The notes beneath the pieces were generated by a model. The model was not told the DNA's origin. It did no database searches and was given only the letters and a program-made list of their open reading frames with translations. This document shows positions 23,138 through 35,731 of a DNA stretch of 64,000 bases, one piece after another; within the stretch, counting starts at the first letter, position 1; each line of letters starts with the position of its first letter. A program made the position numbers and the translations under genes. This stretch comes from Eleusine coracana subsp. coracana. Taxonomy: Eukaryota > Streptophyta > Magnoliopsida > Poales > Poaceae. The stretch lies in assembly GCA_032690845.1 (NCBI GenBank), contig CM064417.1, positions 26,175,833 to 26,239,832 on the forward strand, in the 5' to 3' direction.

Positions 23138-26100
23138 TTACTTCATAAGAGGTGAAGTTGGTATGTATATATCAATTTCATCCAATGTTGGCCGATCACG
23201 TAGCGTCAAGCCATGTTCATTTGCCAGATGCAAGAGGCAAATGAAATATAGGTGTGGCGAAATTTCTGTTGCTGTAGCATCAGGGTTGCTGCTTGGAAGA
23301 TCATGCAGTACCTCAGAAAGGCGCAGCGAGGATTCCACTTCCTCTCCTTCCTGCAGGACAAACTACAGGTCAAGTATTGTATTGCCGTGGTCTTATTGAA
23401 AACAAGACAGGACGAATGTGATATTTGAAAGAAGTAGATGGAATCAAGAAACTGAACTACAAATCTATTGACATTGTGATTATTTGGTTAAGTAGAAAGG
23501 TAATTTAAACAATTATAACCCCATCATGGCCTCGTGTTGCTGTTTCGGAAGAAAACCTAGTGTTTCCAATATTTTCAAGTCGTCCGACTAATCGCGATTA
23601 GTCACGATTAATCGTCCTGGTCGATTCTTTGAGCTCGATTAGGGGTGCCGACTCGATTAGCTCGACTAGGAATCTGGTTGTCCGACTAATCGTCGACTGA
23701 TCGCGATTAGTCGTCTGACTAGAGGGTGGATGACTAGATTAAGGTTGTTGTCCAGACAGGCCCGCTTAGCTGGGCTACCAAGTTGGGCCACTAGGGTTAG
23801 CAATATACTGCCGCCCAGGCTGCTTGCCTCCTTTCTCTTCACATGGCAGCTGCCTGCCTTCTCCTCTTCACCTAGCAGTTTCCTGCCTTGCCTCCTCCTC
23901 TCTGCTCCTCTTCACCCGCCGGCTACCGGTGTTGCTACTCTGCAATCTGCATCCAAGGGATCATAAAGATGAGGTCCTCTGACAATGGTGTCCTACTGTG
24001 CTTCCTTCCCTCCGACATCCTCTTGCTGCTAGGTCTGGGTTCTCTCTTCCTGCTGCTGATGTGTCGTGTACATGTGCAAATGTGGAACAACGAAGTGCAG
24101 CTGATGTGGAAGTGATCATGCCTGACCCGCAAGTTATTGCACATTATTCACTAGTAGACATTGCTAATTGCTATATTGTGTCTATGATATATAGTATATA
24201 TAGGAATATATATCTTGAAATATAGTGGACGATTATATGGACGACCAGGATCGACCAGGCTCGACTAGTCGTCTGGTCGACGACTAATCGCGATTAGTCG
24301 CCTGGTCGGTCCCATGGCGACTAGAGTCGACTAGACGACTTGAAAACATTGAGTGTTTCTTAAGGTAAATTTTACAAATTGCCAAACAGATTGGAAATGG
24401 CAACAATAATACAAACAAAAATTAGCCCCTGGAGACATAATGCATAGTTCTACAGGAGCCACAAAGTTCGTTTCAATGTTCCATTAGCATGACTCCCCAG
24501 GCTGGAATAAAAAAGGCCCTAACAGCTGTACTGGCATAATAATCTATTGCAAAATGACCATTACACCATTCTAATAGCACAGCTGCAGGGCTGAACCAAA
24601 TAAGCCCTTAGTATATTCATATTTTGAGAAGCTGTAGTCATGCTAATGTTAACCGTTGATGGTACTATAACCAATCATATAATATTACTTATGATATAAG
24701 TAATTATCTGTGACTATCAGTGAGATTGGCCCAAATTTCAGATACACCGCAAATAGTTCTTCTAAGGGACAGTTCAGCTGCTCATGAGAGTATGAGCAAG
24801 ACAGAACTATAAAAAAATTCAATGACAATTTTCAAGTAAAATTAAATACATGAGCACATTACCTGATCATCAGTTTCAGCAGATGTGTGGATGTGATTCC
24901 AAAGAACTTCTTTTAAGGCATGAACATCCACCTGCTTTGATACTTTGTCGTATTGTATATCAATCTTGTTGACCTTTGATTCAAGAAACAAACAAGCTAA
25001 ATTAAACTGATATTTTTGAACTCATAAGCATAGTGCCCATGATGAGCAAGTATAGCTTGGAGTCCATAACACATTGACAAAAGTTTTAAATTCCAAATAT
25101 AAATCTGATATGTGCTCCAAACTACCATAGTGCCACGTTATAGAAACTAAGATATATCTTTGAAAGATGCCTTCATGAAAAAATAGAATCAAGAGACAAG
25201 AAAGAAATTGAGGCATATCAAAATAACTTAGGCGCATACTCAAAAGGATTAAAAAACAGCAGAGTAACAAATCTGAGTATTCTAGTTGCGCCATGGAATT
25301 ACAAAATATTGTGAATATCATGATACCATATACCATTGAGGCCTTCCACAATGTTTGCTTGATGCCAAAGAGGAGAGCATTTCGCATAGCTCCACGCCCT
25401 GTGGCTAAAGATGCATGGTGCCTCAAACCAAGAGCGGAGCGACTACTAGCTCTGGAGCCTGTTCATTTACGGAACATTCTTTCACAGGCACAAAGGAGTT
25501 CAGAGAATAGATTTGGTGCAAGGGCGAGATGTATTTGGGTAAGGCAAGAAAGGAGCAAGATGCAAGCCCTGCTATAATAATCATGCTCTACTTCCAAGCC
25601 CAGAGGACCGATCATGTGCTGCAGTTGAATTGTCCCTTACAGATCTGAGAGGTATGAAGTGGGGATGAAGTTGGAATGGAGCTAATCAAATGACTGGATA
25701 GATAGCACCAGGGTAGACTGGGGAATCTTTATGTTTTTATGACAGGATAAACAGCAGCAATGAGAGCTCAAGAGAAGCAAAAGGCTTTTAAGAGAAGGAG
25801 AAGACTACACATATCTATATTTTACTCAGTGGAGTCCATGAGTGATGCCCCACACTGTCCCATGAAGAATGATGCCATTTACTCAGTGTTGTGCCCGTTT
25901 TGCCTTATTACATCGATAGTATTTTCTAAAACTTGTTGTAATTGACTGTTGAGCTGTATTTTCCAACTAATCTAAAGGAAATACTGATTCCTCAAAAAAA
26001 AAAAAAAAAAGAAGGAAACACTGGTTTCTTGGATAACAGAGATGACAACCAAAGTTGTTACGTGTGCAGTACACTCCATTCCTATCATTGTGTATGTGAG

Positions 26101-29100
26101 CGAATGGGTGTGGGGGCACATACAAATATATATAGCATCATAGTAGATTCGGCATCATGTTAAGACTAATGTGTTTTGCTGTTTCATCCTAGTAGCCCAA
26201 TAAGGACCATTAGCATAGGTACTCGAGGAATACTCATGATAACTGTCTTACAACAATTCCCTAAGGGAAAATGGATATCTTAAAGGAAAAGAGACAAGGA
26301 AGAAGAAACACACCTGTCTTGGTTTATTTATAAGACTTACTGGCTCCTCTACATCACCATAGGCATGTCCTTCATCGACATGATCACTGCAGAAATTATC
26401 ATCATCCCAGGGTCCAGAAGGGATAAAGTCATCATTTTCCTCCACTGCATCATCTACAAGGAAAAATGTGTTTCATGCCAACTTTATTTATCAGGAAAGT
26501 AGTGCAACAGAAATTGGCAATAGCAGAAAACTAAATACAGGCAGACAGCTCCAACATATCAAAGGTAAATATACTGATTCAGTAAACATAGTTCAATTGG
26601 ATGGCAGCTAACATCTTGCCATCGATGATCAGCAGGGTGCAATTCTCATTTCCATTTCTTCAGGCAGAACTTACATGCATAGTAACTTAGCAACTGGCTT
26701 GGATATTATGCTGAGCATATGAATCTAACCAGCAGCTACATTTAGCAATATGGGCAGGTGCTCTCAAGATCCAAAGACAACACACACAAAGCATAATGAA
26801 AATATGGAAGAAAAACAGTTGTGTGGCTGTGCACATTAGTAGTATATGCTGGGGGAAATTCAAGATCATTCCTGGACCTCTTGACAATATACACAAAAAC
26901 TTTTGGAAAGCATGTACCCCGAACAAAGGTGACAACCAATGAAGCAAATTTCTTCACTTGAAATTATGTGACAAACTTACCAAGTGACTTTCTTCTTCTT
27001 CGTGCAAGACACTACAAAATTTCAAGAGTTATCACAAATAAGAAGTCTATGAGAGCATGACAACAATAATTTTCATGACAAGTAAACATTACCAAAACAT
27101 CTGGGAGAAGAAGTAGTTTAACAAGGCTTTCTGGTCGGTAATGGCAATCCTCTGGAAGTTTATTGCTGCAGGTAGCCTTATTTGCAGGCAGCAGCAATGC
27201 CTTCAGGTTTTTGGGATGTGCGAATATATTTGGAAGCTCGTGTTCCAATGCCTTTGTAAAATCAATATCAGGTTCATCCTTGGCTCTTTTCTTCTTCATC
27301 TTATTTGGCATTTCTGTTTCACCGGATGACATCACGACATCCTCCAGATCTGTATGAATGGGAGTTCAAACATCAACAAACCCTATCTTAAGTAAACACA
27401 AGGGGCCTTATGTGACATACAGTACCTTTAGCTTTCCGATATTTCCAATGCTCCGGTCCTGCCCATGCATTTGTTTTTGAAGAGCCCATACCAAGCAACA
27501 AGAGGCCTGATATTTTTTCAAGCCTTTCATCTACAACAGGATCTTGAGGAATCTCAACAGTGTATCCATTGAACTCCTGCACCGATATAAGTGTAAAATA
27601 AGGTTTTGTTTTCTGAATAACTAAGTCTTACAAAACTTAAATAGAAGGTAGACAATTTGAATCATTGAAAGCATCAAACAGAAGCAGCATATTTCATGGC
27701 ACTTAGTATGTGTCAATAAAATATAAGAATCTGGATTATGTTAATTCAGTTCTATTTACATGACATGTCTGAATTTTCAATTTTGCATATCCTGCCAGAA
27801 AATACCTCTGGATAGTTTGCTAGGTTGGAATCCATCGGGTTGCAGTTGTCATCAGATACATCTTCATTGTCATCACAACCACGAAAATCCCACGTTCCAG
27901 AATCATGTGGCATACTATCATTATTTACTGGGCCATTATCGTTAACCATTTGATCTTCCATCATTGGCATTGGCCCAGAAGATGCCTCATGTGATGGCCT
28001 TTGGTTTTCTTCATCAAACTGAGCCACAATGTTCCTCAGAGTGGGAGAGATATCCTCGCATAGAGGCATTTTAGCAACCACTTCCTCAGTTTGCTCTGTC
28101 CAGGAGTAGAATCTTTTGAAGCCTCATTGCAAACAAAATGTAAACACTATGAAAAGCAGTGAGAAACAACTGATATTACCTCTAGCAAATGAAAGGTCAA
28201 TCACTTCAGACTTCTCAGTTTGCACATCATTTAAGATACACTTATCTGGTGCTTCAAATGAATCAAACAGAACACGGCAACTGCCATAAACTCCAAGGTT
28301 GTACAGCAGGAGACCTTTCGCCCCACCTTCATCAAACTGAGCAGTAGTTTGATGATACAGAGGATCCACCGTAAAAGCAACTAGCAGCAAATGACACATA
28401 ATGAACTTCTTTCAGCATCATGTTAGAATAGTTTGGAGAAGCACGGTGAGAACAAGCTTCAACATACCATCAAACTTCTTTACATTAAGGGCCTCGAATG
28501 AGGACTCCAAGGTTGAAGCAGGTGAGATCTACATAAAGGAAAAGTCACAAACAAAAATGATACAGAGTTGAAGTGATGAAAGTAAACAACTGGTTCAATG
28601 AGACATACCCGCCTATCAGCGTCCTTTTTGCTGATGCCTTCGTCTTGTGACGGTTCTGCATTGGCGCCGGTTTCCACATCTTTAATGGCAAGCATCAAAT
28701 TAGAGCAACATAATCAAGAAAAATAGACCTTCTAAGGATAAATAGTAAATAAAAACATGTTATCACTACAGCGTAAAGTAGAGCGGTCCATGACAAATGT
28801 TTAATACAAGGAATACGTGAAAAGAACAAATGCACAGAATTCAACTAATGGCATTATTCCAGAGGAGGATACTTATTGAATAGAGTTATACAACATCTTA
28901 ATATAATGGTGAGAAATTTCTCTGAAAGAGCATGACCTTTCAGTAACTAATAAAGCCATGCTTTGCGCCAAAAAACTCATGAACACATGCTACATGCTAA
29001 CATATACTGGAACCTTTTATCCTTGACTTGAGGGCCAAAGCCAGGATTAATACAATCTTCCTATTATCTAAAAGAATATTGGAACCTTTTACTCAAAGTA

Positions 29101-29926
29101 GTTCAGTGATACTCAGCAAAATGAGAGCAATTTGCATCTGATACGGATATAGTTAAAGACTCAGATCTGAAGCAGACCAGAGTCCATAGCGAGTTGATCC
29201 TTACCATCCTCATCACCCCTTCCCGCACGATTGATCCCGCCTAGCACCTTGTAGGCCTCTGAGTGAACCGAATCCACGCGCAGCGAGTAGATCTTCACCC
29301 CTGCCTCCAAAGTGCAGCTAGCCTGGTACCAAAACCACATGAATTCCAGTCATTTGGAAAATTGCAATCATGCCGTATGAATTCCACTCCCAAATCGGGT
29401 AAAGCAGGTCGAAAATGGGAAAGTTTTGCATTTCGGCACCTTCTGGAAGTTGGTCTCGTCGTCCTCCTCACCTGCCTGGATGATCTCGCTGAGGTGGTCG
29501 ATGAGCCCCAGCTCCCACGTGTTTTTCTGGTTAATTTTCTGCCAAAAAATTTCCCAGAACAAAAAGAAAAGGAAGAGATTAAGCCTAGCGAGAGGAACCG
29601 AGCGGCCTAGGGTTACGGGAGGAAGCGCGTACGTTCTCGGATGCGAGCTTGATGCAGTTGTGGAACAGATCCATGACCTCGTCGCGGTTGAGGAGATTGT
29701 GCTGCGGGGCCACCGAGGGCGCCGCGAGCGAGGCGGCGAGGGAGCGGCGGCGTACGGACGCCGCGCGGGCCGCGGCGCGGGCACGGGCGCGCTCGAGCTG
29801 GTCGTCGTTTGAGCCAAGCGGGAACGCCGGAGGCGGTGACTGCAGCAGAACCCGAGCGCCCGCCGCAGTGCCGCGGGCTGGCGGCGGGGTGGGCCGCGGC
29901 GCGGGGGTGTCCTCCGCCGACGGCAT
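23138..29926 (-). CDS. CAP-H: Condensin complex subunit 2 (CAP-H, Barren family kleisin), complete
   Basis: Kleisin of condensin I, which bridges the SMC2/SMC4 heads and helps compact mitotic and meiotic chromosomes. Thirteen GT-AG exons: 29633-29926, 29440-29538, 29205-29322, 28609-28679, 28468-28528, 28180-28380, 27806-28095, 27426-27576, 27093-27349, 26981-27011, 26314-26453, 24863-24973, 23138-23350. Together they give 2,037 bp, or 678 residues, close to the usual plant length. The N-terminus (about residues 35-150) has the family block LGSNDDQLERARARAA, NCIKLASENKINQKNTWELG, ETNFQKASCTLEAGVKIYS and VDSVHSEAYKVLGG. The middle is acidic; the C-terminal winged-helix part ends LANEHGLTLRDRPTLDEIDIYIP. 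The start (ATG 29924-29926) opens a GC-rich exon rich in Pro, Ala and Arg. No stop or frameshift is seen. Introns 11 and 12 are enlarged, intron 12 by a hAT element. Confidence 0.95.
23567..24351. mobile_element. Non-autonomous hAT-type DNA transposon in the last CAP-H intron
   Basis: 785 bp flanked by the 8-bp duplication AGTGTTTC (23559-23566 and 24352-24359), as for hAT elements. Terminal inverted repeats start CAATATTTTCAAGTCGTC on the left and CAATGTTTTCAAGTCGTC on the complement of the right end. Subterminal parts are packed with GACTAATCGCGATTAGTC-type motifs, a perfect 18-bp palindrome at 23586-23603 and 24282-24299. The interior is pyrimidine-rich with no transposase motif. Confidence 0.92.
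24974..26313 (-). other. Enlarged CAP-H intron 11
   Basis: 1.34 kb between exons 11 and 12. It contains an A-run of about 17 bases at 25995-26011 that could be the tail of a plus-strand retroposon covering part of 25270-25994, but no body motif or target duplication was found. Confidence 0.45.
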
Positions 29927-30207
29927 CCTCGTGTGGTGGAGGGCGGCGTTTGGGGAGGGAAGGGGAGGAGACGAGGAATCGAAGGGTCTGAGAAATTTTG
30001 GTGCGTTGGGGGTCCCTCCCAGTCGTTACATTCAAATTTTGAGGGAAGGCGTGTGCGGGATCGGACACCCCAACGGCCGGATTTGGAGGCCAATCGTGGG
30101 CTGTGAAAGTTGGACATAGCCCAGCCCACGCTAGGTGCTGTCTCAGTCTCAGCTTTGCAGCACTTTGGAATATAAAGTATCTATAGTGGCCAACAGACCG
30201 TGCCGGA
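29927..30207 (-). promoter_or_regulatory. Presumed CAP-H proximal promoter and 5' UTR, cut off by a LINE
   Basis: Only 281 bp of non-LINE sequence precede the CAP-H start codon. On the minus strand a TTTATATT stretch lies near 30170-30180, about 250 bp upstream of the ATG, and is a possible TATA element. The target duplication of the LINE begins at 30193. Promoter function is inferred from position only. Confidence 0.45.
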
Positions 30208-30436
30208 AGGTTTCGGCGCTGCGTGATCCCCGCGCGGGTTTCACGGGCGACTCGAAAGTCCAGTCTCGGTTTGGCATCTTTTGTCAAATCCGATCCCTGT
30301 TTCTTAGTACTAATCCAGTTTCTCATCAATTCTCTACCAATTCTCGAGTAGGGTAGGTTCCCACAATCCATAATTTGCGGTCTTCTTTCTTGGAGGCGGC
30401 GAATCAAGGACGAGACGGTTAGCCAAGGCCGGTGGC

Positions 30437-31822
30437 GATGGCAGATCCGAGGAAAATTGGTCTGGAGTAGGTGATGAAGGGATTGAAGTTGTCATTGGCG
30501 GAGAGGAAGGGATCAAATTGGGGAAGCAGATCGCCGGTGGCGGCAAGAAGGGCGATGAATGGCATGCTGTAGGAAAGGCACTATCTGAGAAACCGATCTC
30601 GACTAAGGGGGATCTCACAAACTCTTGGTCGGATCTGGTGCTCGGATCGTGGAATGATTTACAAGGATATGGGAGACAATGTCTTCCTGTTCCAGTTCAA
30701 CCACCCGGCGGGGGCAAGAAGGGCGTTGGAGGATGGTCTATGGATGAGGGATCATAATCTATTGGTGATGGTGCCGTATGACGGAGACGTGCGCTGGAAG
30801 CGATGGAGTTCAATCTCATACCAATCTCGGTGCGTGTCCTGCAACTCTTAATGGGCTTCATGAACAAAGAGGTTGCGGCAATCATCGGTAATGAGATCGG
30901 GGAGTTCTTGGATGTTGATGTTGAGGAAAATGGTACGGTGGCTAGCCGTTATTTAAGGGTGAAGGTACGAATTGATATTCGCAAACCTTTGCTGAGAGGA
31001 ATCACAGTGGAACTTGAGGAAGAAGAAGATGAGGGAAGATGGTGTCCGCTGGAGTATGAGTATTTACCGGAGTTCTGCTATGCTTGCGGCATCATAGGCC
31101 ACACTGACAGGGCATGTGCAGTGGCGCAGGAGGAGAGTGGAAGCCGCAGCTATGGTAAATGGCCGAGAGTTATGCCACCTCGTAGAACGCTATCGGAGGA
31201 GATAAGGCCAAGGAATGGACCAACCTGGCGCGCTCCCGAGCGTGGTGCACGTAGCAGCGGAAATTGAAGGGAGAAGGAGGAAAGGACTCGGTGTGATGTG
31301 AAGAGGGGAGTGGCGGTGCCTATGATAGATGTACTGGATGTGCGGGCGCAGAATGAGAAGAAGGAGGTCCCTGTAGCATCCCCACGTGTGGGGGCAGAAG
31401 GGAATGGGGCTCTGGCTATAGCCCCAACTGGGAGTGATGGCAGCCAAGAGAAGGATGGGTCTGTTGAGCGTGAGCATTTGCATGGTACTGTTCATGTGAG
31501 ACAGGGGGATGCAGGGAAGAAAGGTAAAGAAGATGGGGGCCCTCGGGGTGGGAGTACATATAGGAAGAGACCACGTAATACTCCAAAGATGCAGGAGGGC
31601 AAAAAGGCATTGTCGGTATTAGGGCAGAAGAGAGGTGTTGTAGAGGATATGGAGCTAGATGATCCGGCTCACTGTGTGAAAAAGAACAAGATGCCAGTGG
31701 AGGGGAAACACGGGGTGCTTCGAGAAGCCTGTGGGGTTGGTTCCAAGGTTGTTGGGGCTGAGAGTCTGATGATTATAAATGAGAAAGCGGGGCTGTCGGG
31801 TCAGCTCCGCGAGAAGAAATGA
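30437..31822 (+). pseudogene. LINE ORF1 remnant (DUF4283-like and CCHC zinc knuckle)
   Basis: RNA-binding gag-like protein of plant L1 elements. The N-terminal DUF4283-like part (30654-30810, with VFLFQFNHPAGARRALEDG) is in a different frame from the next piece, so a frameshift lies near 30800. 30803-31267 continues with VRVKVRIDIRKPL and the knuckle FCYACGIIGHTDRAC at about 31070-31115. A stop at 31265-31267 is followed by a low-complexity Gly/Lys-rich tail, open at 31298-31822. The final TGA (31820-31822) overlaps the ATG of ORF2. Confidence 0.8.
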
Positions 31823-34800
31823 AGATTATAACTTGGAACTGCCGGGGATTGGGAAATCGCCCGGCAGTTCGGGGGCTTCTGGATCTCCAGAAGTAGAAAG
31901 GGGCTGACATTCTCTTCTTGTCCGAAACTAAAATGGACAAGCGGAGAATTGAGAAATTTAGGTGGTTGTTGGGGCTCACAAACATGGTCTATAAGGAGTG
32001 TGTGGGTAAGAGCGGGGGCTTGGCGATGTTTTGGAGGAGGGGTGTTGATGTTAGTCTTAAAAAATTTCAAAGTATTATATTGATGTTGATGTGGCCGATG
32101 GCAATGGTGGCTCTTGGCATTTCACTGGGCTGTATGGGGAGGCATCATCGGACAAGAAGGATAAAACGTGGGAGGCTTTGAGGTCCTTGCACGCTGCAGG
32201 ATCAGGTCCCTGGCTTTGTGCAGGATATTTCAACAAAATCTTGTTTTCCCATGAGAAACAAGGGGGGGGGGGGCTCGGCCCCCTATGTGTATGGAGAAGT
32301 TTTGATTGGCTTTAGATGACTGCGGGCTACATGACCTTGGCTACAAGGGTGATACTTTCACCTGGAGAAACCACAACCATAGAAGGGAGAGATATATTCG
32401 AGAGAGACTGGATCATGCGGTGGCTAATCTGCAGTGGCAGCATATGTTTCCTTTGGTGGAGGTGGTCAATGGGGATCCACGCCACTCAGATCATCGCCCA
32501 GTTATTATTCACCTTGAAGGTGTGCAATCACGCCAAGGGGCAGGAACGCAACAGGCTGAATGTTTCGAATTTGAAGCTCGATGGCTCAAGGAGGAGGGGT
32601 GTGACGAGTTAGTGAAGAGAGCATGGACGGAAGCTTTTCTGTGGGATGTCAAGGAAGGCTTGAAGGGAGTGGCGGGTGTGTTATCAGATTGGAGTCGAAA
32701 TGTTCTAGGTGATTTGGAGAAACAGATTAAGAAGCTAAAGAGGGAGCTTGCGGCTTGTCTAAAAACACCTGTCTCAAATCAGTCAGTGCATAAGGAGTAT
32801 GTTCTTCGATACAAGTTAGATAAACTGAAAGAACAGAAGGACATATATTAGAAACAAAGGGCGCATGTGGATTGGTTGACAAGGAGACAGAAATACCAGT
32901 TTTTGTCATGCACATGCATCCCATAGGAGGAGGGTTAATAAGATCAAACACTTGAGAAAGGAGGATGGCTCCTGGGTGGAGGAGGGCGAGTTAAAGGAGT
33001 TCATTGCGAGCCAGTATGCGCAACTGTTTGCCTCGCAAGGGGTGGCTCGGGTGGAGGAGGTGATCGAGAAGGTGCAACCACGAGTAACTGATGGGATGAA
33101 TGAAGGCCTTTGTTTGGAATACACGCATGCAGAAATTCGAGAGGCTCTAGAGGGGATTGGCGACCTAAAAGCACCCAGCCCAGACTGTATGCCAGCTTTG
33201 TTTTTCATAAAATTTTAGAAAGTAGTAGGTGCAAAGGTGCAGGAGGAGGTCCTAGCGGTATTGAATGGTGGGGAGATACCGCCAGGTTGGAACGATACTA
33301 CAGTTGTTCTTATTCCCAAAGTGAAGGTCTTAGCCAATAGGCTGAAGGTACTTTTGAATGATATTATATCACCTAACCAGAGTGCTTTTGTCCCTGGACG
33401 GTTGATCACGGGAACGTACTTGTGGCATATGAGATGACACATTACTTGTAGAATAGAAGACGGGGAAAAGATGGGTATATAGCTTTAAAATTGGACATAA
33501 GTAAGGCATATGACAGGGTGGAGTGGGATTTCCTTGAAGCTATGTTAAGGAAACTGGGATTCAACAAGGAGCTGGTTAAGCTACTGATGAACTGTGTTCG
33601 CTCTGTACGATACAGAATCAAGGTGAATGGAGAGCTGACCGATCTAATTATTCCACAAAGGGGCTTGCGACAGGGTGATCCACTCTCTCCCTACTTGTTT
33701 CTTATATGTGCAGAGGGGTTTTCATCTCTGCTACATGATGCCGAAGCTAATAATATGATCCAAGGAATTCGTATTTGTAGAGGAGCGCCCAGTGTCTCCC
33801 ATCTTTTGTTTGCGGATGACTCGCTTATTTTGATGAAAGCCAACGAAGAGAGTGCTGATTGCCTTCAGAATATCCTGGTTTTGTATGAGGAATGCTCAGG
33901 ACAAAAGATAAATAAGGAGAAGTCGGCTATCCTATTCAGCAAGAACATGGGGAATACCCGTCGGAGTGCAGTTGAACAAATTTTGCAAGTTAACTCGGAA
34001 ACAACAAATGAGAAATACCTAGGCTTGCCCGTGTATGTTGGTTAATCAAAAAAAGAGGCTTTCCAATACCTGAAAGACAAGATATGGAAGCGTATACAAG
34101 GATGGATGGAGAAGCTGCTCTCAAAAGCAGGAAAAGAAATTTTGATAAAGGCGGTAGCTCAGGTGATCCCTACTTATGCCATGTCTTGTTTTGATCTCAC
34201 TAGAAGCTTGTGTGATGAAATCAGCACAATGATCTGCCGTTACTGGTGGAGTCAACAAGATAAGGATAAAATGCACTGGGTGGCATGGGAGATGATGCTC
34301 TTACCTAAGAAGGATGGTGGCTTAGGATTCCGTGATTTACATCACTTCAATCTGGCTATGCTGAGTAAACAGGTGTGGCGGTTGAGCCATAACCCGGAAT
34401 CTCTTTGCGGCAGGGTTCTTAAGGCAAGATACTTCCCAAACTTAGATATACTACATGCTGGTATCAAACAAGGGGGATCGTATACTTGGCGAAGCTTGGT
34501 CCAAGGAATTGAGTTGGTGAAGAAGGGGATGATTTGGCGTGTGGGGAATGGTGAATCCATCAATATTTGGGAGGATCCATGGTTGCTGAGAGGCTTGACA
34601 AGGAAAGTGAGTAATTTCAAAGGACCTATAACACTAAGCCAAGTCTTGGAGTTGATTAATCAAGACACCAACCAATGGGATGAGGACCTCTTGTGCTGGC
34701 TATTTCACGATGATGATGTGAAAGTAATCTTGTCCATTCCACTAAGAAGAAACCAGGAAGATTTGCTAGCTTGGCATTTTGATACGAAGGGCGGATTTAG

Positions 34801-35731
34801 TGTAAAATCAGCTTACAAAGTAAGTGTGGATAACGCAATGACTAGTCATGGTCTTGCCTCAGGGGGCACTATTCATTGTCCGACAATGGGGATCAACTTT
34901 CCATGGAAGAAGATCTGGGCACTAAATGTACCAAATAAAGTTAAGCATTTCGCATGGAGGTTAGCCCACAACAACCTATCACTGAAGCGGAAAATTGAAA
35001 GTCGAGGTATGGAGATTGACACGAGGTGCCCGATGTGTTGATTGGATGAGGATGCTGGTCATTTGTTCTTCAAATGTAAACACGCAAAAACAGTCTAGCA
35101 GGAGCTTATGCTAGAAGAGAGACGAGAAGCAATGGAATCAGCCACTGAAGTTTTTCGCGTAATATGGTCATGGGAGCCAGAAATACAGCAAAATGTGATC
35201 ACCATCCTGTGGAAGCTCTGGTCTGTCCGGAATGATGTCAATGCTGGTGGTGCGGTGTGCAATCCGTCAGCATGTGTGACCTTGATCCAGCGGCATATTA
35301 CAGATTTTGAACTCTACCTACAGAAGCCTGATACTCCTAGACTGACAGCCCTGGTGCGATGGCATCCACCAGATGAGAATGTCATCAAAATGAATGTTGA
35401 TGGTTCTTATTTGGAGAACTCAGGTACAGGAGGTTGGGGATTCATTGGCCGAGACCATGATGGAAAATCGGTTGGCTCAGGGGCAGGCAGGATTGATCAT
35501 TGTGATGGTGCAATGACGGCAGAGCTCATAGGGGTTCTGCGGGCTCTGGAGTTCGTGAGACAAGCTGGTTGGACCCGAGTGCTAGTTGAAACGGATGCGT
35601 TTAATGTCAAACTGGCGCTACAATCACAAAGTTATGATCTGGCAAGCTGCGGTGTACTGATTAGGGAGATCAAAGGCCTCATTACTGAGGTATTTTGGTG
35701 TTGTCTCAACCTCGATCATGCAATAGCATAG
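31819..35731 (+). pseudogene. LINE ORF2 remnant: endonuclease, reverse transcriptase, zf-RVT, RNase H
   Basis: Starts MKIITWNCRGLGN, the endonuclease motif, at 31819. A TAG near 31894 and later frameshifts break the APE-type endonuclease (ILFLSETKMD; about 32460-32500 H-S-DHRPV). The RT lies at about 33237-34400: NQSAFVPGRLI, LKLDISKAYDRVEWDFL, RGLRQGDPLSPYLFL, FADDSLIL, EKYLGLPV. Between LIPKVK and VLANRLK about 25 residues that relatives have are missing. After the zf-RVT region (NKVKHFAWRLAHNNL, CPMC, HLFFKC) comes an RNase H domain at about 35380-35731 with MNVDGSYLENSG, ELIGVLRALE and VETDAFN, which supply the acidic residues expected at the active site. A G-run at about 32262 adds a likely frameshift. 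Confidence 0.9.

Noticed and set aside
23163..23399. Plus-strand frame over the last CAP-H exon
   Set aside because: Shadow of the CAP-H C-terminus.
29649..30119. 156-codon plus-strand frame opposite CAP-H exon 1
   Set aside because: Antisense of a GC-rich exon with low-complexity composition; no family resemblance.
29613..30407. Long minus-strand frame of 264 codons across the CAP-H first exon and upstream flank
   Set aside because: Shadow frame caused by high GC; the correct frame is fixed by the Barren-family sequence and exon junctions.
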